This document shows positions 18,368-25,899 of a stretch of DNA of 64,000 nucleotides, in pieces (the first letter of the stretch is position 1; every line of letters begins with the position of its first letter). The DNA lies in the NCBI RefSeq assembly GCF_030316845.1, contig NZ_JASZYS010000015.1, positions 62,001 through 126,000 on the forward strand, read 5' to 3'. The stretch is from Variovorax davisae. Its GTDB lineage: Bacteria; Pseudomonadota; Gammaproteobacteria; Burkholderiales; Burkholderiaceae_C. The position numbers were made by a program, and so were the translations under genes. Under the pieces are notes generated by a model. That model worked only from the letters and a program-made list of their open reading frames with translations, was not told where the DNA came from and made no database searches.

Positions 18368-19145
18368 GGAGGGCTCCGTGCAGGGATTGCGACACCGCGG
18401 TGCAGTGCGCGTTGTAGCGGGTGGAGGTGCGGAAGGCTTCGCCGCGCGGATAGGGCTCGTCGATGCGGATCTCGTCGACCACGCGGCCCGGCCGCGGCGC
18501 CATCACGACGATGCGGTTCGACAGGTAGACCGACTCGTAGACGCTGTGGGTGACGAAGATCACCGAGAAGCGGTGCTCGCGCCAGATCGCCAGCAGGTCG
18601 TTGTTGAGCTTGATGCGGGTCATCTCGTCGAGCGCGGCGAAGGGCTCGTCCATCAGCAGCAGACGGGGCCGCGTGACCAGCGCGCGGGCGATCGACACCC
18701 GCATCTTCATCCCGCCCGAGAGCTCGCGCGGATAGACCTCGGCGAAGCGCGAGAGGCCGACCATCTCCAGCACCTGGGCCACCACCGGCGCGGCCGCATC
18801 GCGCGACATGCCCGCCAGCTTGAGCGGCAGCCAGACGTTGTCGAAGACCTTGGCCCAGGGCATCAGCGTGGGCTCCTGGAACACGAAGCCGAGCTCGCGG
18901 TCGCTGGTCGACGTGCCGCTGCCGGCGCGCGACCAGGCCAGTTCGCCCGAGCTGCTGCGCGTGAGGCCGGCGATCAGCCGCAGCGCCGTGCTCTTGCCGC
19001 AGCCCGAGGGGCCGAGGAAGCTGATGAAGTCGTGCTCGCCGCAGTCGAGCGACATGCCCTGCAGCGCCAAGGTGCCGTTGGCGAAGCGCTTGCTGACCTG
19101 GCGCAGGCTGACCAGCGGCGGCTCGGCGGTCGTGGTGCGGTCCAT
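18345..19145 (-). CDS. ABC transporter ATP-binding protein (SsuB-like)
   Basis: A 266-residue ATPase. Walker A is GPSGCGKST (about residue 44), the Q-loop is VFQEPTLMPW (about 90), the signature is LSGGMKMRVSIARAL (about 142), Walker B is LLLMDEPFAALD (about 165) and the switch His is in FVTHSVYES (about 199). ATG 19145 is preferred; the frame is open upstream only as the shadow of the creatininase gene. It energises the permease and binding protein that follow, and starts 3 bases after the creatininase-family gene ends. Confidence 0.93.
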   Translation of the reverse strand: MDRTTTAEPPLVSLRQVSKRFANGTLALQGMSLDCGEHDFISFLGPSGCGKSTALRLIAGLTRSSSGELAWSRAGSGTSTSDRELGFVFQEPTLMPWAKVFDNVWLPLKLAGMSRDAAAPVVAQVLEMVGLSRFAEVYPRELSGGMKMRVSIARALVTRPRLLLMDEPFAALDEMTRIKLNNDLLAIWREHRFSVIFVTHSVYESVYLSNRIVVMAPRPGRVVDEIRIDEPYPRGEAFRTSTRYNAHCTAVSQSLHGALHGVDIDH

Positions 19146-19147
19146 GC

Positions 19148-19969
19148 TCAGCTCCAGGCCGGCGTGTTGGCCAGGCGTTCGATCGGGAAGCGATGGACTT
19201 CCTGCAGCAACTGGACGAAATTGCGCCCGACGTGGTCGAGCACCGCCTGGCCCTTGGCCGCGGTGGCCCGCGTGGCGTCGCCCGCCGCACCGGCCGGGTT
19301 GATGTCGTGCATCTGCCAGCCGAGCTTGCCGCTGGGCGTGATCGACAGGAAGCGGTTCTCCTGCGCCAGGTCCTCGGTCATCGAATGGAAGTTGCGGAAA
19401 TTCTCGGGCCGCACGTGGTCGGGCGTCAGGTGCAGCATCACCGAGCTCTCGAGGTCGCCGGCATGGACGCCGTGCCGGCCTTCGTGGGCCGTGAAGAGCC
19501 CTTCGGGCAGGCCCAGCGTGTACCAGTTGGCCGCCACCACCATCATGTCGTGCGACTCGCGCAGGTCGCGCGCGACGATGTCCATGATCGACATCTGGCC
19601 GCCATGGCTGTTGTAGAGCACCAGTTTTCGCACGCCGGCCCGGGCCACGCAGGCGCCGATGTCGGTCCACTGCGCGATCAAGGTCGAGGCCGACACGGTG
19701 AGCGTGCCGGGGTAGCGCGAATGCTCGTTGCTCTTGCCGTAGGCCACGGTCGGCAGGAACAGCACCGGCAGGTCGTCGGGCAGGTGCGGGAGGCTCGCGC
19801 GCACCATGCCGTCGATGGTCGCGGTGTCGGTCGACATCGGCAGGTGCGGGCCATGCTGCTCGGTGGCGCCGACCGGCAGCACCGCGACCAGGTTGGCGCG
19901 GTCCAGGCGGGAGAACTCTTCGCTGGTCAGGTCGGACCAGTAGCGGCTGCGCGGGCGGGGGGATGGCAT
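19148..19969 (-). CDS. Creatininase-family amidohydrolase
   Basis: A 273-residue creatininase/MftE-type hydrolase, first gene of the minus-strand operon. Predicted metal ligands are in ATEQHGPHLPMSTDT (Glu, His, Asp, about residues 36-48), NSHGGQ (His, about 121) and HAGDLESS (Glu, about 172). The family opens cyclic amides such as creatinine or cleaves related N-formyl or peptide bonds. With an importer, an FAD oxidase and a RutR-like repressor in the same operon, it suggests catabolism of a cyclic N-containing compound; creatinine itself is not demonstrated. The upstream 19970-20136 region holds two palindromes. Confidence 0.87.
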   Translation of the reverse strand: MPSPRPRSRYWSDLTSEEFSRLDRANLVAVLPVGATEQHGPHLPMSTDTATIDGMVRASLPHLPDDLPVLFLPTVAYGKSNEHSRYPGTLTVSASTLIAQWTDIGACVARAGVRKLVLYNSHGGQMSIMDIVARDLRESHDMMVVAANWYTLGLPEGLFTAHEGRHGVHAGDLESSVMLHLTPDHVRPENFRNFHSMTEDLAQENRFLSITPSGKLGWQMHDINPAGAAGDATRATAAKGQAVLDHVGRNFVQLLQEVHRFPIERLANTPAWS

Positions 19970-19999
19970 GGTGGTTCCTGCTTCGTGGAGGAGGCTAAA

Positions 20000-20015
20000 T
20001 TATCCGTTCGGTAAA
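20000..20015. promoter_or_regulatory. TetR-type operator candidate next to the creatininase start
   Basis: TTATCCGTTCGGTAAA is a partial palindrome (outer TT/AA and inner CCG/CGG match; three positions do not), 31 bases upstream of the creatininase gene on the minus strand. CCGTTCGG cores are typical of TetR-family operators, and a TetR gene ends this operon. Confidence 0.4.
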
Positions 20016-20054
20016 AAAAGAATGGCTATCGTTTACCCGAAATAGGTGGCTGGA

Positions 20055-20074
20055 CATTGCAACAGGCTGCAATG
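20055..20074. repeat. Inverted repeat CATTGCA-N6-TGCAATG
   Basis: Perfect 7-bp arms are separated by ACAGGC in the control region of the creatininase-ABC operon. The same arms, separated by one base, occur at 8730-8744 before actP. This may be a shared regulator site. Confidence 0.45.
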
Positions 20075-20086
20075 AGCGGTCTGGAT

Positions 20087-20102
20087 TAGACCGATCGGTC
20101 AA
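20087..20102. promoter_or_regulatory. RutR-like palindromic operator
   Basis: TAGACCGATCGGTCAA contains the perfect 12-bp palindrome GACCGATCGGTC (20089-20100). It fits the E. coli RutR consensus TTGACCAnnTGGTCAA at 11 of the 14 defined positions. A RutR-like TetR protein is encoded at the end of the neighbouring operon, so autoregulation or operon control is likely. Confidence 0.55.
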
Positions 20103-20136
20103 ATGAAAACGCCACGCAGGCGTCGATTTAACATCG

Positions 20137-20634
20137 GTGTTCCCTGGAGTGCCCGTGACCCTCTCGGCTGCCTCGAACGCGTGCGAAGTGCTGGTGATCG
20201 GGGCCGGCCCCGCCGGCAGCGCCTGCGCCCAGGTGCTGCCGGCGGCCGGCCTCGACGTGCTGCTGGTCGACCAGCAAGCCTTTCCGCGCGACAAGACCTG
20301 CGGCGACGGCCTGATCCCGGATGCGCAGCGGGCGCTCGCGCGGCTCGGCCTGCTCGACGCGGTGCTCGCGCGCGCCCGCGTCGCGACCCACGTGGGCTGG
20401 GAGCCCCGAGCGGCGGCCGGGTCGAGCTGCCGGCGCGGCTGGCGCGCCTACGCGCAGGCCAATCGCATCAACGAGCACCCGTGGCTGGTCGATCTCGTGA
20501 TCTGGCGAGCGCGCCGCAGCCGGCGCCTGGCGCACCAGCTCGCCGAAGTGCTGGAGGAAAGCCGCAGCCCGGGCCCGCTCGGCAGCGCCGGAGGCCTGCT
20601 GCAGCTGCTGCTGCCGCTCGGCGGCCCCTCTTGA
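20137..20634 (+). pseudogene. Geranylgeranyl-reductase-family flavoprotein with a large internal deletion
   Basis: The reading frame codes for about 165 residues but joins two ends of a protein normally near 400. Residues about 13-75 are the FAD-binding N-terminus (VLVIGAGPAGSACAQVL, then FPRDKTCGDGLIPDA, typical of geranylgeranyl-reductase-type oxidoreductases). The last 55 residues (ANRINEHPWLVDLVIWRARRS... VLEESRSPG) match the C-terminal tail of the same family. The catalytic and substrate-binding middle is missing, and the stretch between (about residues 85-105) matches neither part. The frame is open throughout, so an in-frame deletion or a double event is likely. GTG 20137 or GTG 20155 would be the start. 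It is unlikely to be an active enzyme. Confidence 0.72.
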
Positions 20635-20659
20635 TATGGGAGGGCCTTGAGCCTATAAG
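20631..20659 (+). promoter_or_regulatory. Sigma-70-type promoter for the 20705 gene and possibly the oxidase operon
   Basis: TTGATA (20631-20636) and TATAAG (20654-20659) are separated by exactly 17 bases, each matching consensus at 5 of 6 positions. The -35 box overlaps the stop of the flavoprotein remnant, and the -10 lies 45 bases before the next start codon. Confidence 0.6.
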
Positions 20660-20704
20660 TCGTTCATGGTTCCTGGCTCGTCGCAAGACGAAAAGGAGGC
20701 TGCC

Positions 20705-21220
20705 GTGAAGAGACGCATCTACTGGCTGATGCCGGACCTGGCCAGCGCCAGGCGTGCCATGCGCGACCTGCTGCAGGCGCGCGTCGACGTCGCCCACATC
20801 CATTTCGCCGGGCCCGAAGGCATGGACATGACCGGCCTGCACGCGGCCAACGTGTGGCAGACCTCGGACGTGGTCCATGCGGCCAAGACCGGCTGGACGC
20901 TCGGCACGGCCTGCGGCATCGCCGCCGGCCTGGTGGCGGCTCTGCTGTTCCCGCTGGTCGGCGAAGAGCCCGAATGGGGTTTCGCCGCGCTGGTCGCGGT
21001 CCTGGGCGGCGTGGTCGGCGCCTGGTCGGCCAGCATGGTCGGCATCTCGATCCCGAGCCCGCGGCTGCAGCGCTTCGAGGGCGCCATCGCCCAGGGCCAG
21101 ATCCTGCTGATGGTCGACCTGCCGGCCTTGCGCGTGCGCGAGATCGAGGACCTGCTGCAGACCGCGCATCCCGAAGCCCGGTTCGAGGGCGAGGAAGGGC
21201 AGATCCCGGCCTTCCGCTGA
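20705..21220 (+). CDS. DUF1269-like membrane protein
   Basis: A 171-residue hypothetical protein with a soluble N-terminal ferredoxin-like half (RRIYWLMPDLASARRAMRDLL; DVAHIHF) and two adjacent hydrophobic helices at about residues 65-110, glycine-rich (TACGIAAGLVAALLF, ALVAVLGGVVGAWSASMVG). This pattern matches DUF1269/YMGG-type proteins, which have no assigned function. GTG 20705 is preceded by AGGAGG with a 5-base gap, a strong ribosome site that decides this start over the longer frame from 20666. It lies 48 bases before the cytochrome oxidase operon and may be co-transcribed with it. Confidence 0.75.
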   Translation: MKRRIYWLMPDLASARRAMRDLLQARVDVAHIHFAGPEGMDMTGLHAANVWQTSDVVHAAKTGWTLGTACGIAAGLVAALLFPLVGEEPEWGFAALVAVLGGVVGAWSASMVGISIPSPRLQRFEGAIAQGQILLMVDLPALRVREIEDLLQTAHPEARFEGEEGQIPAFR

Positions 21221-21268
21221 GGCGCGCCCGCGCGCCGCAGCGTCGATGCCGACCCCGGGGGAACGCAC

Positions 21269-22417
21269 ATGACCATGGCCGTCGTCCTGCTGCTGATCGT
21301 GGTCGGGTCGGTGCTGTTCCACGTCGTCAATCCGTGGTGGACGACCCCGCTGGCCTCGAACTGGCAGCCGATGGACGACACGCTGACCATCACGCTGCTG
21401 ATCACCGGGGCCTTCTTCGTCGCGATCAACCTGTTCGTGGTCTATGCGCTGGTGCGTTTTCGCCATCGCGAGGGCCGCCGGGCGACCGAGCAGCCCGAGA
21501 GCAAGCGGCTCGAGCGCTGGCTGATCGGCGGCACGACCGTCGGCATCATGGCGCTGCTGGCACCCGGGCTGGTGGTCTATGCGAACTACGTGCGAGCGCC
21601 GCACGATGCGCTGGTGCTCGAGGTCGTGAGCCAGCAATGGCAGTGGCGCTTCCGCTTCCCGGGCGCCGACGGCAAGCTGGGGGCGAGCGATGCACGCTTC
21701 GTGGGCGCCGCCAATCCCTTCGGCCTCGACCCGGCCGATCCCGCCGGGCAGGACGACCTGCTGGTCGCGGCCGACGCGGTGCACCTGCCGCTGGGTCGGC
21801 CGGTGCTGGTGCTGCTGCGCTCGCACGACGTGCTGCACGACTTCTTCGTGCCGTCCTTCCGAGCCCGCATGAACACGGTGCCGGGCCAGGTCAGCCGCTT
21901 CTGGTTCACGCCGACCGTCGCCGGGCGCTACGAAGCGCTTTGCGCCCAGCTCTGCGGCGTCGGCCATTCCAACATGCGCGGCTTCGTGGTGGTGCAGGAG
22001 GTGGCGGCCTTCAATGCCTGGCAGGCCGCGCTGCCGACCTTCGCCAGCACCCAGGCCAAGGCCGCCGCCCCGGCCGGCGCGGGGGCGGGCTCCGCCGTCG
22101 AGCAGGGCCGCGCCCTGGCGGACGCGAAGGGCTGCACGGCCTGCCACACGATCGACGGCAGCCCGCGCGTGGGGCCGACCTGGAAGGGCCTGTACGGCAA
22201 GACCGAGACCATGGCGGACGGCTCCAGGGCGCTGGTCGACGAAGCCTACCTGCGCGCCTTCATCCGCGATCCGCAGGCCCGCCAGGTGAAGGGCTTCGCG
22301 CCGGTCATGCCGAAGATCGACCTCAGCGACGAGGAGCTGGCGGCGCTGGTGGCCTACATCCAGAGCCTGGGCAATCCGCCGACCCAGGCCGCCACCGACA
22401 AGGGGGTGCCGCGATGA
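21269..22417 (+). CDS. coxB: Cytochrome c oxidase subunit II with fused cytochrome c domain (caa3 type)
   Basis: A 382-residue subunit II. Two N-terminal membrane helices (about residues 1-20 and 40-65, plus a third hydrophobic stretch near 90-108) precede the cupredoxin CuA domain. CuA ligands are visible: His in SHDVLHDFFVPSF (about 190-201) and CAQLCGVGHSNM (Cys, Cys, His, Met, about 228-240). A C-terminal cytochrome c domain follows with CTACH (about 289-293) and a distal Met in VMPKID. The fused cytochrome defines the caa3 subtype that takes electrons from soluble cytochrome c into CuA. The stop overlaps ctaD as ATGA. Confidence 0.95.
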   Translation: MTMAVVLLLIVVGSVLFHVVNPWWTTPLASNWQPMDDTLTITLLITGAFFVAINLFVVYALVRFRHREGRRATEQPESKRLERWLIGGTTVGIMALLAPGLVVYANYVRAPHDALVLEVVSQQWQWRFRFPGADGKLGASDARFVGAANPFGLDPADPAGQDDLLVAADAVHLPLGRPVLVLLRSHDVLHDFFVPSFRARMNTVPGQVSRFWFTPTVAGRYEALCAQLCGVGHSNMRGFVVVQEVAAFNAWQAALPTFASTQAKAAAPAGAGAGSAVEQGRALADAKGCTACHTIDGSPRVGPTWKGLYGKTETMADGSRALVDEAYLRAFIRDPQARQVKGFAPVMPKIDLSDEELAALVAYIQSLGNPPTQAATDKGVPR

Positions 22418-24165
22418 AACCCGCGACGAAGAAATTCCTGACGCACTATGTCTGGAGCCAGGACCACAAGGTCATCGCCATCCAGTACGCCTGCACCGCC
22501 ATCGCGGTCGGGCTGGTGGGCGTGGTGCTGTCCAACCTGATGCGCCTGCAGCTCGGCTTTCCGGGCCAATTCGAGTTCATCAACCCCGAGCGCTATTACC
22601 AGTTCGTGACCATGCACGGGATGATCATGGTGATCTACCTGCTGACCGCGCTGTTCCTCGGCGGCTTCGGCAACTACCTGATTCCGTTGATGGTCGGCGC
22701 CCGCGACATGGTCTTTCCCTACCTCAACATGCTGAGCTTCTGGGTCTACCTGCTGTCGGTGGTGGTGCTGCTGGCGAGCTTCTTCGTCGAGGGCGGGCCC
22801 ACGGGCGCGGGCTGGACGCTGTACCCGCCGCAGTCGATCCTGCCCGGCACGCCCGGCCATTCGGGCGGCATCGTGCTGATGCTGGTGTCGCTGGTGATCT
22901 TCATCGTGGCGACCACGATGGGCGGCCTCAACTACGTGACCACCGTGCTGCAGGCGCGCTGCGAAGGCATGACGCTGCTGCGCATGCCGCTGACCGTCTG
23001 GGGCATCTTCGTCGCCACCATCCTGGCGCTGCTCGGCTTCCCGGCGCTGTTCGTCAGCGGCGTCATGCTGCTGCTCGACCGCACGCTCGGCACCAGCTTC
23101 TTCATGCCGGCCCTGGTGTCGATGGGGCAGGCGACCGGCTACAAGGGCGGCAGCCCGCTGCTGTTCCAGCACTTGTTCTGGTTCTTCGGCCACCCGGAGG
23201 TGTACATCGTGGCGCTGCCGGCCTTCGGCATCGTGTCCGACCTGATCAGCGTGCACGCGCGCAAGAGCATCTTCGGCTACCGCATGATGGTCTGGGCGAT
23301 CGTGGCGATCGGCGGCCTCAGCGTGGTGGTGTGGGCCCACCACATGTTCGTGAGCGGCATGAACCCGTACTTCGGCTTCTTCTTCGCGACCACCACGCTG
23401 ATCATCGCGGTGCCCACGGCCATCAAGGTCTACAACTGGCTGCTGACGCTGTGGCACGGCGACATCCACCTGTCGGTGCCGATGCTGTTCGCGCTGGCCT
23501 TCGTCTGCACCTTCGCCATCGGCGGCCTGACCGGCCTGTTCCTGGGCAACGTCAGCGTCGACATTCCGCTCTCGGGCACCTACTTCGTGGTCGCGCACTT
23601 CCACATGGTGATGGGCGTGGCGCCGCTGCTGGTGGTGTTCGGCGGCATCTACCACTGGTTCCCGAAGATCACCGGCCGCATGCTGGACGACCGGCTCGGC
23701 CAGCTCCACTTCTGGATCACCTTCCTCGGGACCTACCTCATCTATTTCCCGATGCATTACCTGGGCGTGCTGGGCATGCCGCGGCGCTACTACGGCTTCG
23801 AGGGCTACCAGTTCATCCCGGCCTCGGCTTTCAGCCTCAACACCTTCATCACCGTGGTCGCCCTGGTGGTCGGCGCGGCCCAGCTGCTGTTCGTCTTCAA
23901 CCTCGCCTGGAGCGCCTGGCGCGGCCGGCCGGCCACGGCCAACCCCTGGCGCGCCGCCTCGCTCGAATGGCAGACCCCGGCGACGCCGCCGGGCCATGGC
24001 AACTGGGGGCCGCAACTGCCGGTGGTCTACCGCTGGGCCTACGCCTACGGCGTGCCGGGCCAGGGAGAGGATTACATCGCCCAGAACGCGCCGCCCGAGG
24101 CCGGGGGGCTGGAGCCCGAGGCGCGCGACCGAAGCGAGGGCGAGGCCCGGGGAGCGCCGGCATGA
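22414..24165 (+). CDS. ctaD: Cytochrome c oxidase subunit I
   Basis: A 583-residue haem-copper oxidase catalytic subunit with about 12 transmembrane helices. Low-spin haem ligand His is in FVTMHGMIM (about residue 67); the CuB His and cross-linked Tyr are in FFGHPEVYIV (about 258-267); the CuB HH pair is in VWAHHMF; haem-ligand histidines are in VVAHFHMVMG (about 393-402). The GHPEVY motif marks the A1 family with a D-channel glutamate. A hydrophilic C-terminal tail of about 75 residues follows the last helix. The stop codon is the first base triplet of a dispersed repeat. No haem A synthesis or Cox11 assembly genes lie in the window. Confidence 0.97.
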   Translation: MKPATKKFLTHYVWSQDHKVIAIQYACTAIAVGLVGVVLSNLMRLQLGFPGQFEFINPERYYQFVTMHGMIMVIYLLTALFLGGFGNYLIPLMVGARDMVFPYLNMLSFWVYLLSVVVLLASFFVEGGPTGAGWTLYPPQSILPGTPGHSGGIVLMLVSLVIFIVATTMGGLNYVTTVLQARCEGMTLLRMPLTVWGIFVATILALLGFPALFVSGVMLLLDRTLGTSFFMPALVSMGQATGYKGGSPLLFQHLFWFFGHPEVYIVALPAFGIVSDLISVHARKSIFGYRMMVWAIVAIGGLSVVVWAHHMFVSGMNPYFGFFFATTTLIIAVPTAIKVYNWLLTLWHGDIHLSVPMLFALAFVCTFAIGGLTGLFLGNVSVDIPLSGTYFVVAHFHMVMGVAPLLVVFGGIYHWFPKITGRMLDDRLGQLHFWITFLGTYLIYFPMHYLGVLGMPRRYYGFEGYQFIPASAFSLNTFITVVALVVGAAQLLFVFNLAWSAWRGRPATANPWRAASLEWQTPATPPGHGNWGPQLPVVYRWAYAYGVPGQGEDYIAQNAPPEAGGLEPEARDRSEGEARGAPA

Positions 24166-24221
24166 GCCGCCGGGCCGCTCCCAAGGCGAATACCGTCGCG
24201 CTGCTGCGCGGAGGTATACCA
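24163..24221 (+). repeat. Dispersed intergenic repeat, copy 1, supplying stop codon and ribosome site
   Basis: The element starts at the ctaD TGA with TGAGCCGCCGGGCCGCTCCC and ends with GCGCGGAGGT just before the ATG at 24222. Copy 2 at 62186-62243 begins with the same 20 bases, also at a stop codon, and also ends GCGCGGAGGT before an ATG. The GGAGG is the ribosome site of the next gene. Confidence 0.7.
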
Positions 24222-24848
24222 ATGAGCGCCAGCGCCACCCTGCGCGCCGGCGTCGCCCGCCGCGGCGGCCGCTCGCCCGACACCCGGGCCAGCGCGGCCG
24301 GCATCGGACTGTGGGTGTTCATGGGCGTGGCCACGGCCTTGTTCTCGCTGTTCGTCATGGCCTACCTGATGCGCATGAACGGCAGCGATGCGGTGGCCAT
24401 CGCGCTGCCCTGGCAACTCTGGCTCAGCTCGGCGTTGCTGGCCATCGGCGGCGTCGCGCTGCAGCGGGCCGCTGCGGCGGCGCGCCACGCCGAAGCGGCG
24501 CGGGCCCGGCGCCTGCTGGGGGCCGGCGGCCTCTGCGCGCTGGCCTTCCTGGCGGTGCAGCTCTGGGCCTGGCAGGCGTTGATGAGCACGCAGGTGACGC
24601 CGGCCGGCAATCCGGGCGCTGCCTTCTTCTACCTGCTCACCGCCATGCACGGCCTGCACGTGATGGGCGGGCTGGCCGCCTGGGCCTGGACGGTGCATGC
24701 CGGCTGGCCCGACCCCGCCGCGGCCGCCTGGCGGATCGCGCTGTGCGCGCGCTACTGGCATTTCCTGCTGGCGGTGTGGGGGGTGCTGTTCGCCCTGCTG
24801 GGCTGGGTGACGCCGGAGGTGGCGCGCGCCATCTGCGGCACGCCGTGA
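24222..24848 (+). CDS. Cytochrome c oxidase subunit III-like protein (divergent copy)
   Basis: A 208-residue protein with five or so hydrophobic helices (about residues 25-50, 58-78, 90-115, 125-150, 165-195). The helix FYLLTAMHGLHVMGGL and the ending RYWHFLLAVWGVLFALLGW are typical of subunit III, but the protein is shorter and more divergent than the following ctaE. ATG 24222 follows the GGAGG of the dispersed repeat. An in-frame ATG at 24162 overlapping the ctaD stop would add 20 residues that are entirely repeat-encoded, so it is not used. Having two subunit III-like genes in tandem is a feature of some caa3 operons. Confidence 0.8.
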   Translation: MSASATLRAGVARRGGRSPDTRASAAGIGLWVFMGVATALFSLFVMAYLMRMNGSDAVAIALPWQLWLSSALLAIGGVALQRAAAAARHAEAARARRLLGAGGLCALAFLAVQLWAWQALMSTQVTPAGNPGAAFFYLLTAMHGLHVMGGLAAWAWTVHAGWPDPAAAAWRIALCARYWHFLLAVWGVLFALLGWVTPEVARAICGTP

Positions 24849-24858
24849 GGAGGCCGCG

Positions 24859-25557
24859 ATGAACGCCGTGTCGATCGCAGCGCAGAGGCCGGATGCCGCC
24901 GCGCCGGCCGCCGGATGGCGCGGGCTGGTGGCCGACTGGTCTTCCGACCGCCAGGCCTTCCACGTCTCGTGGGGCAAGGCGATGATGTGGATCTTCCTGC
25001 TGAGCGACACCTTCGTCTTCAGCTGCTTCCTGACCGGCTACATGACGGTGCGGGTCTCGACCACCGTGCCCTGGCCCAACCCGAGCGAGGTGTTCGCGCT
25101 CCATGTGGGCGGGGCCGACATCCCGCTGCTGCTGATCGCGATCATGACCTTCGTGCTCATCAGCAGCAGCGGCACGATGGCGATGGCCGTCAATTTCGCC
25201 TACCGCCGCGACCGCGTGAATGCCGCCACGCTGATGCTGGTGACCGCCACCTTCGGCGAGCTGTTCGTCGGCATGCAGGCTTTCGAGTGGTCCAAGCTGA
25301 TCCTCGAAGAGGGCGTGCGGCCCTGGGGCAATCCGATGGGGGCGGCGCAGTTCGGCTCGACCTTCTTCATGATCACGGGCTTCCACGGGCTGCATGTGTC
25401 GGCCGGCGTGGTGTTCCTGTTCGTCGTCGCCTTCAAGCTGATCCGCGGCGACTACGAGAAGAGCGGCAACTACCAGGTCGTCGAGATCGCGGGCCTGTAC
25501 TGGCACTTCGTCGACCTGGTGTGGGTGTTCATCTTCGCGCTGTTCTATCTCTGGTGA
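24859..25557 (+). CDS. ctaE: Cytochrome c oxidase subunit III
   Basis: A 232-residue membrane protein with about five to six helices after a 35-residue soluble N-terminus. Signatures are GKAMMWIFLLSDTFVFSCF, FFMITGFHGLHV and AGLYWHFVDLVWVFIFALFYLW (the classic subunit III end). GAGGAGGCCGCG before the ATG is a ribosome site. It packs against subunit I and helps sustain the oxidase in turnover. It lies 10 bases after the divergent subunit III-like gene. Confidence 0.93.
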   Translation: MNAVSIAAQRPDAAAPAAGWRGLVADWSSDRQAFHVSWGKAMMWIFLLSDTFVFSCFLTGYMTVRVSTTVPWPNPSEVFALHVGGADIPLLLIAIMTFVLISSSGTMAMAVNFAYRRDRVNAATLMLVTATFGELFVGMQAFEWSKLILEEGVRPWGNPMGAAQFGSTFFMITGFHGLHVSAGVVFLFVVAFKLIRGDYEKSGNYQVVEIAGLYWHFVDLVWVFIFALFYLW

Positions 25558-25565
25558 GGTCGACC

Positions 25566-25883
25566 ATGAATCCAGCCACCGCCCAGCAGCAGCATCCGAT
25601 CGGCCTCTACCTGAAGATCTGGGGGCTGCTGTTCGTGCTCAGCACGCTGTCGTACCTGGTCGACTACTTCCACTTCCAGGGCTATCTGCGCTGGGGCCTG
25701 ATCATCCTCTTCATGCTGCTGAAGGCGGGCCTGATCGTCGCGGTCTTCATGCACATGGCCTGGGAGCGGCTGGCGCTGGTCTACGCTATCCTGCTGCCGC
25801 CGTTGTGCCTGCTGGTGCTGGTGGGGCTGATGTTCGCCGAGGCCGGCCACACCTTGCTGACCCGGCTGCTGTTCTTCCACTAG
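25566..25883 (+). CDS. Cytochrome c oxidase subunit IV-like small membrane protein
   Basis: A 105-residue protein with three hydrophobic segments (about residues 15-35, 42-62, 68-95) and the block LMLLKAGLIVAVFMHMAWER, which is typical of bacterial subunit IV (CoxF/caa3_CtaG-type small subunits). It starts 8 bases after ctaE and is the last gene of the oxidase operon. The facing MFS gene ends 17 bases beyond. No terminator hairpin was found in that gap. Confidence 0.85.
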   Translation: MNPATAQQQHPIGLYLKIWGLLFVLSTLSYLVDYFHFQGYLRWGLIILFMLLKAGLIVAVFMHMAWERLALVYAILLPPLCLLVLVGLMFAEAGHTLLTRLLFFH

Positions 25884-25899
25884 AAGGCGCCGGCCCGGC

